From contig JALSQW010000064.1 of assembly GCA_026985095.1 (NCBI GenBank), positions 1-64,000 of the forward strand: DNA of 64,000 nucleotides, given 5' to 3'. The notes beneath the pieces were generated by a model. The model saw only the letters and a program-made list of their open reading frames with translations. It made no database searches and was not told the DNA's origin. This stretch comes from Acidimicrobiia bacterium (GTDB lineage: Bacteria; Actinomycetota; Acidimicrobiia; Spongiisociales; UBA5794). How positions within the stretch are numbered: the first letter of the stretch is position 1; each line of letters starts with the position of its first letter. Shown piece by piece: positions 35,832-45,432 of the stretch. The translations under genes and the position numbers were made by a program.

Positions 35832-37280
35832 ATGGCACGGACCGGCAAGGAGTACCTCGACGGGATCCGCGACGACGGGCGTGCCCTGTGGCTCGATGGC
35901 GAACGGATCTCCGATGTCACGGCCCACCCTGCCCTCCGAGGGGCCGCCCAGGCGATCGCCGACCTGTTCGATCTCCAACACGAGTACGCCGACGAGTGCC
36001 TCATCGACGATCCGGACCTCGGGCAGATCAACGTCAGTCACCTCGTTCCCCGTTCGAAGGACGATCTGCGACGGCGCCGGGTCGGGCTCGAACGGATGGC
36101 ACGATCCCACGCCGGGCTCCTTGGACGGAGCCCCGACTACATCAACGTCACCCTGGCCGGGTTCGCCGGTCGCGCGGATGTCTTCGCGATGAACGGCAAC
36201 GAACAGGGGGCCGCCAACGTCGTCGCCTACCACCGGTACGTGGCCCGCAACGATCTGTCGACCACCCACGCGATCATCCACCCGACCGTCGACCGGCGCC
36301 TGTCGGTCACCGACCAGCATGGCGAGTACGCCGTCCACAAGGTCGGGGAGACCAGCGATGCGATCGTGGTTCGCGGGGCCCGCGTCCTGGCCACCCTGGC
36401 CCCTTACGCCGACGAGCTCGTCGTCTATCCCGGCCAGCCGGTCCCCAAGGACTGTCCGCAGCACGCGGTCGCCTTCGGGATCCCGATGAACACGCCCGGC
36501 CTGGTGTTCCTCTGCCGGGATCCCTACGCGGTCGACGCTCCCGCCTTCGACCGGCCGTTCTCCCGGCGATTCGACGAGCAGGATGCCGTCGTGTTCTTCG
36601 ACGACGTGGAGGTCCCCAAGGAGCGGGTGTTCGTCGACGGGGATCCCGAGATCTACATGAAGGTCATGTCCACCGGATGGACGGCCAACATCATGCAGCA
36701 CACCACCATCCGTGCCCTGGCGAAGCTCGAGTTCGCCTACGCGCTGGCCGCCGAGATGGTGGACGCCGTGGGCGACCGGAACCCCGGATCGTCGATGCTG
36801 CTCGGCGAGATCTGGACCTACGCGGAGCTGACACGGTCGGCGTTGGAGGCAGCCGAAGCGGGCGCCTACGAGTGGGGCAACGGCGTGTGGTTCCCCGACG
36901 AGCGACCGTTCCGGGCGCTGCGCCCGACGCTGCCGGGTTGGTTCGCCAGGATCCGGGAGCTCTACGAGGCGCTCGGATCCCACAACCTGCTGACCACGCC
37001 GACCGAAGCTGAGCTCGCCGATCCCGACCTGCGGCCGTTCATCGACCGGTACCTGCATGGCGCGGACGTCGACGCCGTGGAGCGGGCCCGGATCTACCGG
37101 GCCGCGTGGGACTTCGCGGGGTCGGCGTTGGCCGCCCGCAACTTCCTGTACGAGCGCTACTACCTGGCGTCGCCGGTGCGGACGTACGCGCTGGCCCACA
37201 TGGCGACGCAGAAGGAACGAGACTGGGGTGAGGTCGTCGACGACGTCCTCGAGCGGGGCCTCGCCGCCCCGACCGACTGA
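35832..37280 (+). CDS. hpaB: 4-hydroxyphenylacetate 3-monooxygenase, oxygenase component
   Basis: 482 residues, the usual size. Family motifs are GKEYLDGIRDDGRALWLDGE at the N-terminus, LGRSPDYINVTLAGFAG, AMNGNEQGAANVVAYHRYV, the R-N-D-L-S-T-T-H region, and LEFAYALAAEMVDAVG. It hydroxylates 4-hydroxyphenylacetate to homoprotocatechuate using FADH2 from HpaC (38669-39163, convergent). CAGGAGG is seven bases upstream of the ATG. Confidence 0.93.
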   Translation: MARTGKEYLDGIRDDGRALWLDGERISDVTAHPALRGAAQAIADLFDLQHEYADECLIDDPDLGQINVSHLVPRSKDDLRRRRVGLERMARSHAGLLGRSPDYINVTLAGFAGRADVFAMNGNEQGAANVVAYHRYVARNDLSTTHAIIHPTVDRRLSVTDQHGEYAVHKVGETSDAIVVRGARVLATLAPYADELVVYPGQPVPKDCPQHAVAFGIPMNTPGLVFLCRDPYAVDAPAFDRPFSRRFDEQDAVVFFDDVEVPKERVFVDGDPEIYMKVMSTGWTANIMQHTTIRALAKLEFAYALAAEMVDAVGDRNPGSSMLLGEIWTYAELTRSALEAAEAGAYEWGNGVWFPDERPFRALRPTLPGWFARIRELYEALGSHNLLTTPTEAELADPDLRPFIDRYLHGADVDAVERARIYRAAWDFAGSALAARNFLYERYYLASPVRTYALAHMATQKERDWGEVVDDVLERGLAAPTD

Positions 37281-37294
37281 GGAGGAGGAACATC

Positions 37295-38155
37295 ATGGGA
37301 GAGATCGCAGCAGCGGCGTTCGTGGCCCACATCCCGACGTTGACGGTGCCCGAGGACGTCCGGCGCCAGTGGGGCGATGGTCGCGACACGACGTTGGTCG
37401 AGGGCCTCGGCCGGCTCCGTGAGCGGCTCGACGCCGCCGATGTGGACACGTTCGTCATCATCGATACGCACTGGTTCACGACCACCGAGCATGTCTTCGC
37501 CGGAGCGGATCATTTCCGTGGCGTCTACACGTCCGAGGAGATGCCCCGGGCCATCAGCGACAAACCCTACGACTACCCGGGGGCTCCGGAGCTGGCCAAG
37601 ACCCTCCACGAGACCGCCAAGGAGCAGGGCGTCCGCACGACGAACGCGGTGAGCCCGGCGTTGCCGCAGCACTACCCGACGCTGATCCTCCTCGACTACC
37701 TCCACCGTGGAGAGAAGGTGTTGTCGGTGGGGATCTGCCAGACGGCTCAGCCGGACGACTTCCTCGCCTTCGGGCGGTCGCTGGGCGAGGCGATCCGACG
37801 TTCGGGGGCCCGTGCCGCGATCCTGGCCGCGGGCGGGATGAGCCACCGGTTCTATCCGCTCGGGGAGATCCTGGATCATCTCTCCTACGACCCGTTCCAC
37901 ATCATCACCCCCGAGGCGCGTGGCATGGACGAGAAGATCCTCGGTTACTGGGAGCGAGGCGATCACGCCGCGGTCATCGACCTGTACCCGCAGTACCGTC
38001 CGCATTCGCCCGAGGGCTTCTTCGGTCACTACCTGATCATGGCCGGCGCCCTCGGTGGTCGGGAGTGGACGGGGCCGGGAACGATGCTGTCGGCCTACGA
38101 GAACTCCGTCGGCACCGGACAGGTGCACGTCTGGTTCGATCTCGACGCGAGCTGA
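37295..38155 (+). CDS. hpaD: 3,4-dihydroxyphenylacetate 2,3-dioxygenase (LigB superfamily)
   Basis: 286 residues. Type II extradiol dioxygenase with the iron-binding His12 (FVAHIPTLT) and His59 (IIDTHWFTT), an acid-base His in the SPALPQHYPT region, and a later GGMSHRFYP motif. It opens the homoprotocatechuate ring next to the diol to give 5-carboxymethyl-2-hydroxymuconate semialdehyde, the substrate of HpaE. GAGGAGGAA precedes the ATG. It follows hpaB by 14 bases and ends five bases from the convergent regulator gene. Confidence 0.93.
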   Translation: MGEIAAAAFVAHIPTLTVPEDVRRQWGDGRDTTLVEGLGRLRERLDAADVDTFVIIDTHWFTTTEHVFAGADHFRGVYTSEEMPRAISDKPYDYPGAPELAKTLHETAKEQGVRTTNAVSPALPQHYPTLILLDYLHRGEKVLSVGICQTAQPDDFLAFGRSLGEAIRRSGARAAILAAGGMSHRFYPLGEILDHLSYDPFHIITPEARGMDEKILGYWERGDHAAVIDLYPQYRPHSPEGFFGHYLIMAGALGGREWTGPGTMLSAYENSVGTGQVHVWFDLDAS

Positions 38156-38159
38156 ACGG

Positions 38160-38672
38160 TCAGCGTTCTGGCGCCGGGCGGTCGAGGAGGCTGCGGAGGA
38201 TCCCGTTGAGGGTGGCGATCTCGGCCGGATCGAGGTCCTCGAGCCACGCCCGTTCTCGGCCGTGCTGGGCCAGGAAGACATCGCGGACCACCCGCTCGCC
38301 GGCGGGGGTGATCGCCACGGTCACGACGCGGCGATCGGTGGATTCCTTCGTGCGTCGCACGAGCCCGTTGCGTTCGAGGGTGTTGAGGACGCTCGAGATC
38401 GTCGCTCGTGACACGCCAGAGAGCGTCGCCAGTCTCGCCGGTGGCGATCCCGGTTCGACCCAGAGGCTGAACAGCACCCGGAAACCGGCCCAGGTCAACC
38501 CGTGGGGACGGTACACATGGGTGTCGAGATCGTGCAGGAGCCGGTTGACCACTCGCAGCATGTTGAAGACGGCCGACATCGTGTCGAGGTCGACGTCGGG
38601 GTCGACGCTCTCGACCCTGGCGTGGGCCTCCTTCTCGAAGGCGATGGGATCGACCGGGTCGTTGGTGGTCAT
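38160..38672 (-). CDS. MarR-family regulator of the hpa cluster
   Basis: 170 residues. The winged helix is LTWAGFRVLFSLW..., ARLATLSGVSRATISSVLNTLERNGLVRR, with the wing DRRVVTVAITPAGE. Position suggests an HpaR/HpcR-type repressor responding to an aromatic acid of this pathway, which is inference. Its ATG overlaps the stop of hpaC (ATGA), so it is cotranscribed with hpaC. Confidence 0.9.
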   Translation of the reverse strand: MTTNDPVDPIAFEKEAHARVESVDPDVDLDTMSAVFNMLRVVNRLLHDLDTHVYRPHGLTWAGFRVLFSLWVEPGSPPARLATLSGVSRATISSVLNTLERNGLVRRTKESTDRRVVTVAITPAGERVVRDVFLAQHGRERAWLEDLDPAEIATLNGILRSLLDRPAPER

Positions 38673-39163
38673 CGGTCTGCGGGCAGGAACCGACCGTAGC
38701 GGCCGGCGTGGAAGAGGAGGGGTTGCCGGTCGGCGTGTTCGATGGCGACGACCTCACCGATGACGATGGCGTGGTCGCCGGCGTCGTGTCGATCCACGTT
38801 GCGGCACTGGAGTCTGGCGACGCATCCGGGCAGGAGGGCGGTGCCGCCGAGCCCGATCTCGACGTCGAGGTCGGCGAACTTGTCCTCCCCGCGCCGGGCG
38901 AACCGGTTGGAGAGCTCGATCTGGTCGGCGGCGAGGACGTTGACCGCGAAGTGCTCCGCCTCGGTGAAGGCGTCGAGGCTCCAGGCGTCCAGGCCGATGC
39001 ACCACAGGACGAGGGGAGGGTCGAGGGACACCGACGTGAAGCTGTTGACGGTCATGCCGACGAATCCGTCGCCGTCGGGCGCGGTGACGATGGTCACCCC
39101 CGTCGCCCACCGGCCGAGGGCGTCGCGGAGTGCTCTGGTGTCGAACTCCGTGTGTGCGGTCAC
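38669..39163 (-). CDS. hpaC: Flavin reductase component HpaC
   Basis: 164 residues from a GTG at 39163 preceded by GAGGAG. Flavin-reductase-like domain: ALGRWATGVTIVTAPDGDGFVGMTVNSFTS, then VSLDPPLVLWC, HFAVNVLAADQ, and a closing GRYGRFLP. It reduces FAD or FMN with NADH for the HpaB oxygenase. It is divergent from no other hpa gene but faces hpaD and the rest of the cluster. Confidence 0.9.
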   Translation of the reverse strand: MTAHTEFDTRALRDALGRWATGVTIVTAPDGDGFVGMTVNSFTSVSLDPPLVLWCIGLDAWSLDAFTEAEHFAVNVLAADQIELSNRFARRGEDKFADLDVEIGLGGTALLPGCVARLQCRNVDRHDAGDHAIVIGEVVAIEHADRQPLLFHAGRYGRFLPADR

Positions 39164-39222
39164 TCGCGCTCCTCGTCGTCGATCCCCGTGCGTCGGAGGT
39201 GCCAGGATAGCGCGAGGTCACA

Positions 39223-40098
39223 TCATCGGTCGGGTCGGAAGCGAAGTCCCACGATCTCCTCGCTTCGACGCCACAGCCGTCGGGCGATCTGCGGGTCCTG
39301 GGCGAGGCGGCTCGGACGGGCCTCTCGACCTTCCGAGAAGTAGCGCCCGGATCGATCCTCGATGTCGGGTGCGGTTGCGAGCATGACGCTGGTGGCGGCA
39401 CCGTCGGTGGGTCCGAGGAAGCGGAAGCGCCCGAGTTTCCACAGGAGGCCGACCAGCACCGTGTCGCCGTCCTGGGCGATCCGGGTCGAGACCATCCCGG
39501 GATGCAGCGAGTACGACGAGACCCTTGTCCCGGCGGTCCTGCGGGCGAGCTCGGTGGCGAACAGGACGTTGGCGAGCTTGGAGCGGGCGTAGGCGTCCAT
39601 GCCCCGGTACCGGCCTCGCCAGTCGGGGAGCTCGTCCACATCGAAGGTCCTCGGTCGGTGATGGGCGGAGGAGGCCACGGTGATCACTCGGGCCGCTCCG
39701 GCGGCGAGGAGCCGGGGGAACAGCAGACCGGCGAGCAGGAAGTGGCCGAGGTGGTTGATGCCGATCGTCGCCTCGAAGCCGTCGACCGTGGTGCGGTGCC
39801 GGCCGTAGAACACGCCGGCGTTGAGGAGCAACACGTCGAGCCGCGGGTGGTCGGCGGCGAAGCGTTCGGCTGCGGTCCGGACCGAGTCGATGGAGGCGAG
39901 ATCGATGTCGAGGATCCCGACGCTGCGACCGGTCTCCTCCTCGATGGCGGCGACCGCGGCTTCGCCTCGGCCCCGGTCGCGAACCCCGATGGTGACATCG
40001 GCTCCTCGGCGGGCGAGTTCGGTCGCCGTCGCTCGTCCGATGCCGGCGTTGCCGCCGGTGATCAGCGCGCTGCGTCCTCGGATCGTCCACGGTTCCAT
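39223..40098 (-). CDS. Short-chain dehydrogenase/reductase (retinol-dehydrogenase-like)
   Basis: 291 residues. Classical SDR: LITGGNAGIGRATATELARRG cofactor motif (TGGxxGIG), LLLNAGVFYG, ASSAHHRP around the catalytic Ser, and YARSKLANVLFATEL with the Tyr-x3-Lys pair. The C-terminal extension (ARPSRLAQDPQIARRLWRRSEEIVGL) is typical of the RDH/WWOX-like group. Substrate unknown. TACCCT seven bases before the ATG suggests a leaderless message. Confidence 0.88.
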   Translation of the reverse strand: MEPWTIRGRSALITGGNAGIGRATATELARRGADVTIGVRDRGRGEAAVAAIEEETGRSVGILDIDLASIDSVRTAAERFAADHPRLDVLLLNAGVFYGRHRTTVDGFEATIGINHLGHFLLAGLLFPRLLAAGAARVITVASSAHHRPRTFDVDELPDWRGRYRGMDAYARSKLANVLFATELARRTAGTRVSSYSLHPGMVSTRIAQDGDTVLVGLLWKLGRFRFLGPTDGAATSVMLATAPDIEDRSGRYFSEGREARPSRLAQDPQIARRLWRRSEEIVGLRFRPDR

Positions 40099-40126
40099 GC
40101 CCGACAGGGTACGCGCGGTGGGGATG

Positions 40127-40912
40127 TCAGGCGTGAGCCCCCGGCCGGGTCCAGTCGGCAGCCCGAAGATCCGGGGTGACGGCGGTGCGGACGATGGTGG
40201 CCACGACGACGACGATGCACGAGGTCGCCGTCCCCAGCACCAGGTACATGACGAGGAGCTGGATGACGACGGCGTCGATCGGGGACACGCCGGCGAGGAG
40301 GAGGCCCGTCATGGCCCCCGGGAGTGCGATCAGGCCGACGACCTTCGTGCGCTCGACCTGGGGCACGATCGACGATCGGGCGGCTCGGGGGGCCATGAAC
40401 CGGACGATCTGGCCGGGGGCGAACCCGAGGGCGAGGAGGGCTTCGATCTGTCCCCATCCGTCTCGGCAGAGGGACATCGCCTGTTTGGCGCCCAGCACCG
40501 CCGACGGTACGGCGTTGCCGACGGTGATCCCTCCCACCACGACGAGCGATACCGGGTCGAGATCGATCACGCCGAAGCCGAAGGTGACGGCGAGGCTGAC
40601 GGTGGTCGTGCCGGCGACGACGGCTGCGGTCACCGCGGCGAGTCCGGGGAGCGGCATGCCGACCCGACGCCGGACGACGATGGTGGCGACCAGGACCATC
40701 CCCGCCACCCAGGACGCCGCCCAGAGCATCGCGGTGGAGGAGCCGAAGATGGCGGCGAAGACGACGCCGACGGCGAGGAGCTGGACCGCGGCCCTCGCCG
40801 CGGCGACGACGATCTCCTTCTCGATCCCGAGTCTGAGCCACCATGCCAATCCGAGGACGAGCCCGATCAGGGACAACGATGCCAGTACCGCGGGCCATCC
40901 GAGCGTATGCAG
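40127..40912 (-). CDS. fetB: FetB/UPF0014-family ABC permease
   Basis: About 261 residues if translation starts at the CTG at 40912, which follows AAGGAGGAG by seven bases. The frame is also open to an upstream start at 40987, but those residues (Gly/Pro/Asp-rich) look non-coding and the family length is about 260. Motifs are AARAAVQLLAVGVVFAAIF, VVGGITVGNAVPSAVL, RTKVVGLIALPGAMTGLLLAG and YLVLGTATSCIVVV, diagnostic for FetB. In E. coli it acts with the ATPase FetA in iron export. No FetA-like ATPase is adjacent; the neighbouring ATPase belongs to the MacB-type set. Confidence 0.8.
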   Translation of the reverse strand: MHTLGWPAVLASLSLIGLVLGLAWWLRLGIEKEIVVAAARAAVQLLAVGVVFAAIFGSSTAMLWAASWVAGMVLVATIVVRRRVGMPLPGLAAVTAAVVAGTTTVSLAVTFGFGVIDLDPVSLVVVGGITVGNAVPSAVLGAKQAMSLCRDGWGQIEALLALGFAPGQIVRFMAPRAARSSIVPQVERTKVVGLIALPGAMTGLLLAGVSPIDAVVIQLLVMYLVLGTATSCIVVVVATIVRTAVTPDLRAADWTRPGAHA

Positions 40913-41080
40913 GGGTTCTCCTCCTTCGCCGGGCTCATCTTGGCAGCCCGCACCGTGCCCGCCGTCTGGCGGACCGTCGGCCTCCACCGGGGCGTTGGCG
41001 GCCTCCCCTCGGACGGCCGAGGCGGAGGGGCGCCGGCGGGAACGGCTCTGGTCGTTCGGGTCCGGCGCTCGGGAAGGGTG

Positions 41081-42280
41081 TCAGAGGGTGCGGAGGGCGT
41101 CGGTGGGGCTGACGCGGGCGGCGCGCAGGGCCGGATAGAGGCCGGCGACGACACCGATGGTGATCGCCGCGACCAGGCCTCCGACGACGGCAACCTCCGG
41201 CACCAGGACGGCCCAGCCCCGGTACGACGCGTAGGCGGCGGTGACACCGGCCCCGAGGGCGACGCCGCCGAGGCCGCCGATGGCGGCCAGGAGCAGGGAT
41301 TCGCCGAGGAACTGGATGGCGATGTGGCGCTTGGTCGCGCCCAGGGCTCGGCGGAGCCCGATCTCGCCGCGACGTTCGAGGACCGAGATGACCATGACGT
41401 TGGCGATGCCGACGCCGCCAACGAGCAGGGCGACGGCGCCGAGGCCGAGGAAGAGGTTGGTGAACGCCGAGTCCGCCGCCTCTCTGGCCTCCAGGGCGTC
41501 GGAGGGCCGGGTGATCTCGACCTGGTCGGGATGTTCGGGGTTGACGGTGGCCGCCATCACCCCGCGGACGTCGTCGATGAACTCTGGTCGGGTCCGCACG
41601 TAGAGGGCGGTGGGGATGGCGTCGGCGTCGAGGAAGCGGTCGGCGGCACCGTACCCGACCAAGGCGGCGCGGTCGAGGTCGGGGGAGAGGTCGAGGGTGT
41701 CCATGATGCCGACCACCGGATACCAGCCACCGCCGAGCCACACGGCCGGCCGTCGGGCGAGGTCGTGGATCCCGAGCCGGTCGGCGGCGACCGAGCCGAG
41801 GACGGTGACCGGGAAGTCGGCCGGGGCCTCGTCGAGGAACACCCCGTGGGCCATGGTCCCCTGGAGCGTGTCGAGGAGGTCGAGGTCGGCGGCCTTGACG
41901 GTGAGGCCGCCGGTCTGGCCCTCGGGGATCAGGTCGTTGCGGTACACCTTGGCGTCGGTGTCCGAGACCGAGGCGACGGTCTGGACCGGTCCGACCCTCG
42001 ACACCATCGCGACGGCGTCTGCCGGGAGCTCGGCCGAACCGAGCCCGATGCCTTGACCCGCTTCGACACGGAGCATGTTCGTGCCGAGGCGATCGAGTTG
42101 GGCGAGGAGGTCGGACTTGGAGGAGTCCGACAGTCCGAGGACGGCGACCATCGCCGCGATGCCGATCATGATGCCGAGGGCGGAGAGGAAGCTCCGGAGC
42201 CGTCGGGTCCGCAGGCCGATGCCGGCGGCCCGGATGGCGTCGGCGGGGGCGAGGCGGGACCTCCCCAGGGTGCCGGTCAT
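41081..42280 (-). CDS. MacB-type ABC transporter permease
   Basis: 399 residues. A first helix ([23 protein letters not shown]), a large extracytoplasmic domain (about 60-290), then three helices, with the FtsX/MacB hallmark [23 protein letters not shown] after helix 2 and [10 protein letters not shown] at the end. MacB-type proteins drive mechanical transmission across the envelope rather than ordinary import. It overlaps the ATPase gene by four bases, the last gene of a lipoprotein-adaptor-ATPase-permease operon. Confidence 0.92.
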   Translation of the reverse strand: MTGTLGRSRLAPADAIRAAGIGLRTRRLRSFLSALGIMIGIAAMVAVLGLSDSSKSDLLAQLDRLGTNMLRVEAGQGIGLGSAELPADAVAMVSRVGPVQTVASVSDTDAKVYRNDLIPEGQTGGLTVKAADLDLLDTLQGTMAHGVFLDEAPADFPVTVLGSVAADRLGIHDLARRPAVWLGGGWYPVVGIMDTLDLSPDLDRAALVGYGAADRFLDADAIPTALYVRTRPEFIDDVRGVMAATVNPEHPDQVEITRPSDALEAREAADSAFTNLFLGLGAVALLVGGVGIANVMVISVLERRGEIGLRRALGATKRHIAIQFLGESLLLAAIGGLGGVALGAGVTAAYASYRGWAVLVPEVAVVGGLVAAITIGVVAGLYPALRAARVSPTDALRTL

Positions 42281-42966
42281 TTCGGCGCTCCGGCGGTCGA
42301 CTCGATGCGGCCGTCCCGGAGGTGGACACGGCGAGGGAAGGCGGCGGCGATGTCGCGATCGTGGGTGATGACGACGATGGTCGTGCCTTCGGCGTTGAGC
42401 TCTTCGAGCAGTGTCACGATCGCGGCTCCCGAACGGCTGTCGAGGTTCCCGGTCGGTTCGTCGGCGAGGACGATGTCGGGCCGACCGACGACGGCCCGGG
42501 CGATCGCAACCCGCTGGCGCTCGCCTCCCGACAGCTTGGTCGCCATGTGGTGGCGCCGGTCGGCGAGACCGACCCGATCGAGCGCCTCGGCGGCGAGCGT
42601 GCGGCGCCGTCGCAGGGGCATCCCCGTGTACAGGAGGCCGTCGGCGACGTTGTCGATGGCCGATTCGCCGGCGAGGAGGAAGAACTGCTGGAACACGAAC
42701 CCGATCTTGTGGGCCCGGAGCGCGGACAGTTTGCGGTCGCCGAGTCGCGAGACGTCGTAGCCGGCCACGGTGACGGTGCCGTCGGTGGCGCGGTCGAGGG
42801 TCCCCATGATGTGCAGGAGGGTGGACTTGCCTGAGCCGGAGGGACCGACGACGGCGACGAGCTCGCCGCGGCGGACGTGGAGATCGACGCCGTCGAGGGC
42901 GTGCACCGGCGGGGTTCCGGGATAGATCTTGCGGACGGCTTCGAGGCCGAGGACGACGTCGGTCAT
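42277..42966 (-). CDS. MacB/LolD-type ABC transporter ATPase
   Basis: 229 residues. Walker [12 protein letters not shown], the Q-loop in VFQQFFLL, signature [14 protein letters not shown], Walker [14 protein letters not shown] and switch His in VITHD are all present. It belongs with the permease at 41081 and the adaptor at 42963, overlapping both by four bases (ATGA). Confidence 0.95.
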   Translation of the reverse strand: MTDVVLGLEAVRKIYPGTPPVHALDGVDLHVRRGELVAVVGPSGSGKSTLLHIMGTLDRATDGTVTVAGYDVSRLGDRKLSALRAHKIGFVFQQFFLLAGESAIDNVADGLLYTGMPLRRRRTLAAEALDRVGLADRRHHMATKLSGGERQRVAIARAVVGRPDIVLADEPTGNLDSRSGAAIVTLLEELNAEGTTIVVITHDRDIAAAFPRRVHLRDGRIESTAGAPK

Positions 42967-44021
42967 GGGGCGACGACCGCGGTTCCCGGGGTCAGGTCGC
43001 CGACGACCTCGACGAGGCCGTCGGCGAAGGTGCCGGTGTCGACGCCGACCAGGTGGGTGCCGTCGGTATCGACGACCTCGACCGCGTAGCCGCCCTCGGC
43101 GAGGGCGAGGAGGGCGGTGACGGGAACCGCGAGCACCTCCTCGGCGCGTTCGGTCTCGAAGGTGACGGTGACCGGTGCCTCGTCGAGCCCTTCGCCCATC
43201 GCCGGGTCGTCGAGTTCGATCTCGACCTCGAGGAAGCTGGAGCCGTCCGGAGCGCGCTGGGCCACCGAGCCCACCGAGGTGACCGTGGCGGGAGCGTCGC
43301 GGCCGTCGGGCAGTTCGACGACGACGGCATCACCTTCGGAGAGGAGGCCCTGGTCGGCGGTGTCGAGGCGTGCGGTGACCTTGGTCGCCGGTGCACTGGT
43401 CGTGGCGACGATCTCCCCGTCGCGGATGCCGGCTCCGACGATCGGGCGCACCTCGACGACCCGGATCGGTGCGGGGACGAACACGATCCTCCCCAGATCG
43501 ACGACGCCGGTGTCGTCCATGCCGAGGGCGTCCTGCCAGTTCTCGACCGCGGTGCGGGTCGCCGACGTGAAGTCCTCGTCGATCTCGATGTTCCCGTCGG
43601 GGTCGTACCCACCGGCGACGAGCATCGCTTCGAGCTGTTGGATGTCGGGTCCGTCGGTGCTTCGGGAGCTCAGCGGCCGGTACATCGGGATGGTCCCTTC
43701 GGCGACGACTACCGGGGTGGTGTCGATGCGGTAGAGGACGTCTCCGAACCCGTAGGTCGTGCCCTCGGCCGGCAACGCGGTGACGGTGCCGGGGAGCCTG
43801 TTCACGATCGGATCACCGGCGACGAATCCCAGTGTCCCGTCGATGTCCTCGGTGACCACCAGGTCGGTGCGGAGCACCTCGGCGGTCCTCGATGGCGCGG
43901 CGACGGGGAGGGTCGTGTCGGCACGTCCGTCGCGGTCGCCGATCCCGGACCGTGCGAACCAGAGGGCACCGGCGGCGAGGAGGGCGACCGCGAGGATGGA
44001 GGCGACGAGCTTGCGGCTCAC
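42963..44021 (-). CDS. Membrane-anchored efflux adaptor with a peptidoglycan-binding-like insert
   Basis: 352 residues from a GTG at 44021 that overlaps the lipoprotein stop (GTGA). One N-terminal membrane helix ([17 protein letters not shown]) is followed by a MacA/HlyD-like barrel-sandwich half ([20 protein letters not shown]). An insert ([17 protein letters not shown] ... [15 protein letters not shown]) resembles a PG_binding_1 domain, and then come beta-barrel domains. The same arrangement is seen in the cassette B adaptor (50039-51175). It likely couples the lipoprotein or a substrate to the ABC transporter. Confidence 0.85.
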   Translation of the reverse strand: MSRKLVASILAVALLAAGALWFARSGIGDRDGRADTTLPVAAPSRTAEVLRTDLVVTEDIDGTLGFVAGDPIVNRLPGTVTALPAEGTTYGFGDVLYRIDTTPVVVAEGTIPMYRPLSSRSTDGPDIQQLEAMLVAGGYDPDGNIEIDEDFTSATRTAVENWQDALGMDDTGVVDLGRIVFVPAPIRVVEVRPIVGAGIRDGEIVATTSAPATKVTARLDTADQGLLSEGDAVVVELPDGRDAPATVTSVGSVAQRAPDGSSFLEVEIELDDPAMGEGLDEAPVTVTFETERAEEVLAVPVTALLALAEGGYAVEVVDTDGTHLVGVDTGTFADGLVEVVGDLTPGTAVVAP

Positions 44022-44620
44022 TCTCCGCTCCTCGGTCCACGACCCAACCGTGGCCCTTCGAAGCCGGCATCGGTGAAGATGTGCTCGCAGGCGTCGTTGG
44101 CGGCGACGAAGTCCGGATCGTTGGGGTCGATCTCCTTCCCGAAGATGCCGCCGGGCCGCCCGAAGCTGCGGAGACCGTCGGAGAGGTCCGGGTCGGGGAG
44201 GTCGTAGCCGTTGTCTCGCATGCAGGCCGCGTACTCGACGAGGGTGTCCTCGAGGTCGGTGAGGTCGCCGTCGAAGGGTCCGAGGGCGACGCCTTCGAGG
44301 AGGTCGGCGCAGGCGTTGAACGCTTCCCTGGCCGCTTCTCGGTCGAAGTCGTCCCTCGCCGCGCCGCGGGGCGGGCGGATGCGAAGGTTCCCGTCGGCGT
44401 CGACGGTCGGATCCTCCATGTCGACGCCGTGGTCGCGCATGCACTGGGCGAAGGCGAGGAGGGCTTGTTCGTCGTCGGGCGAGACGGCGGCGGTGTCGGT
44501 CGAGGCGCGGGTGGTCGTCGACTCCAAGGTGGCGACGCCTTCGGTGGGCTCGCTCGAACCGGAGCTGCACGCCGCGGCGACGACCGCAACGGTCGCCACC
44601 AGGATCATCAGTCGCTTCAT
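44018..44620 (-). CDS. Lipoprotein with duplicated CMRD-x-G motif (four-Cys family)
   Basis: 200 residues from the ATG at 44620 (GAGAGGAG upstream). Signal and lipobox VVAAAC give the lipidated Cys18, followed by a Ser/Thr-rich linker. The mature part has two repeats: [20 protein letters not shown] with a second Cys at 104, and [16 protein letters not shown] with a second Cys at 178 (Cys60, 104, 133, 178). It is the founding type in this window of the family also found in cassettes A and B. First gene of the MacAB-type operon; possible substrate-trapping or redox-sensing role is unknown. Confidence 0.82.
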   Translation of the reverse strand: MKRLMILVATVAVVAAACSSGSSEPTEGVATLESTTTRASTDTAAVSPDDEQALLAFAQCMRDHGVDMEDPTVDADGNLRIRPPRGAARDDFDREAAREAFNACADLLEGVALGPFDGDLTDLEDTLVEYAACMRDNGYDLPDPDLSDGLRSFGRPGGIFGKEIDPNDPDFVAANDACEHIFTDAGFEGPRLGRGPRSGE

Positions 44621-44687
44621 CGTCGGGCTCCTCTCGGGATGCTGCGAAGCCAAACACGCTCCCTGCGCTACCGCGCCCGATGGGGGA

Positions 44688-44704
44688 TGAGAATCGGCTG
44701 AGAA
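44688..44704. promoter_or_regulatory. Direct repeat of TGAGAA, 11 bp apart: probable response-regulator box
   Basis: TGAGAA at 44688-44693 and 44699-44704. Read on the other strand the pair is TTCTCA repeated at 11 bp, the same word and spacing as the TCTCAGG repeats before the gene at 46868. An 11-bp (one helical turn) direct repeat is how OmpR-type regulators usually bind. The site lies between the MacAB-type operon and the regulator gene and could serve both. Confidence 0.55.
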
Positions 44705-44741
44705 CCTTCGCCGGCGCTGTCCCCAGCTCGGGTCGACGTCG

Positions 44742-44747
44742 TAGGGT
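44742..44747 (+). promoter_or_regulatory. -10 box (TAGGGT) of the leaderless regulator-kinase mRNA
   Basis: TAGGGT followed by seven bases and the ATG at 44755; no ribosome site in between. Confidence 0.55.
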
Positions 44748-44754
44748 TCGGGCG

Positions 44755-45432
44755 ATGAGCCGTCGCATCCTCGTCGTCGAGGACGATCACGCGGTCCGTG
44801 AGGCCGTCGTTCGGGCCCTTCGCTACGAGGGCTACGACGTCGCGACCGCAGCCGACGGTGCCGAGGCGCTCGCCGCCGTCGGCGCCGACGAGCCCGACGC
44901 CATCGTGCTCGACGTGATGATGCCGGTCCTCGACGGTCTCGAGACCTGCCGGCTGTTGCGAGCCCGCGGCCACGACCTGCCGATCCTGGTCCTGACGGCT
45001 CTCGGTGCCGTCTCCGACCGGGTCGCCGGCCTCGACGCCGGAGCCGACGACTACCTGGCCAAGCCCTTCGCCCTCGAGGAGCTCCTCGCCCGTATCCGGG
45101 CGCTGCTCCGCCGGGCCGACGGGGCGGTGGCCGAGGCCCTCACCGTCGCCGATCTGCGCCTGGACGTCGCTGCCCGGGAGGTGACGCGCGCCGGTGAGGA
45201 GGTGGCGTTGACGAAGACCGAGTTCGACCTCCTCGAGTTGCTGATGCGCAACGCGAGGGTCGTCGTCGATCGGGCGACGATCTACCAGGAGATCTGGGGC
45301 ATCGACTTCGAGACGACCTCCAATCCCCTCGACGTGTACATCGGCTATCTCCGTCGCAAGACCGAAGCGGGCGGGCGTCCACGGTTGATCCAGACCGTCC
45401 GGGGCGTCGGCTATGTCGTGAGGGAACCGTGA
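44755..45432 (+). CDS. OmpR-family response regulator (MprA-like)
   Basis: 225 residues. The receiver domain has the acidic pocket VVEDD (Glu9-Asp11), phospho-acceptor Asp53 in VLDVMMP, and Lys103 in LAKPF. The C-terminal winged helix has [16 protein letters not shown] and [10 protein letters not shown]. The stop overlaps the GTG of the kinase gene. The direct repeats at 44688-44704 and 46780-46811 are likely targets, implying autoregulation and control of a secreted protein and perhaps of the divergent MacAB-type operon. Confidence 0.94.
   Translation: MSRRILVVEDDHAVREAVVRALRYEGYDVATAADGAEALAAVGADEPDAIVLDVMMPVLDGLETCRLLRARGHDLPILVLTALGAVSDRVAGLDAGADDYLAKPFALEELLARIRALLRRADGAVAEALTVADLRLDVAAREVTRAGEEVALTKTEFDLLELLMRNARVVVDRATIYQEIWGIDFETTSNPLDVYIGYLRRKTEAGGRPRLIQTVRGVGYVVREP

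Noticed and set aside
42277-42966. ATPase as FetA partner of the FetB-like permease
   Set aside because: It overlaps the MacB-type permease and adaptor genes on both sides and has the LolD/MacB pattern, so it belongs with them.
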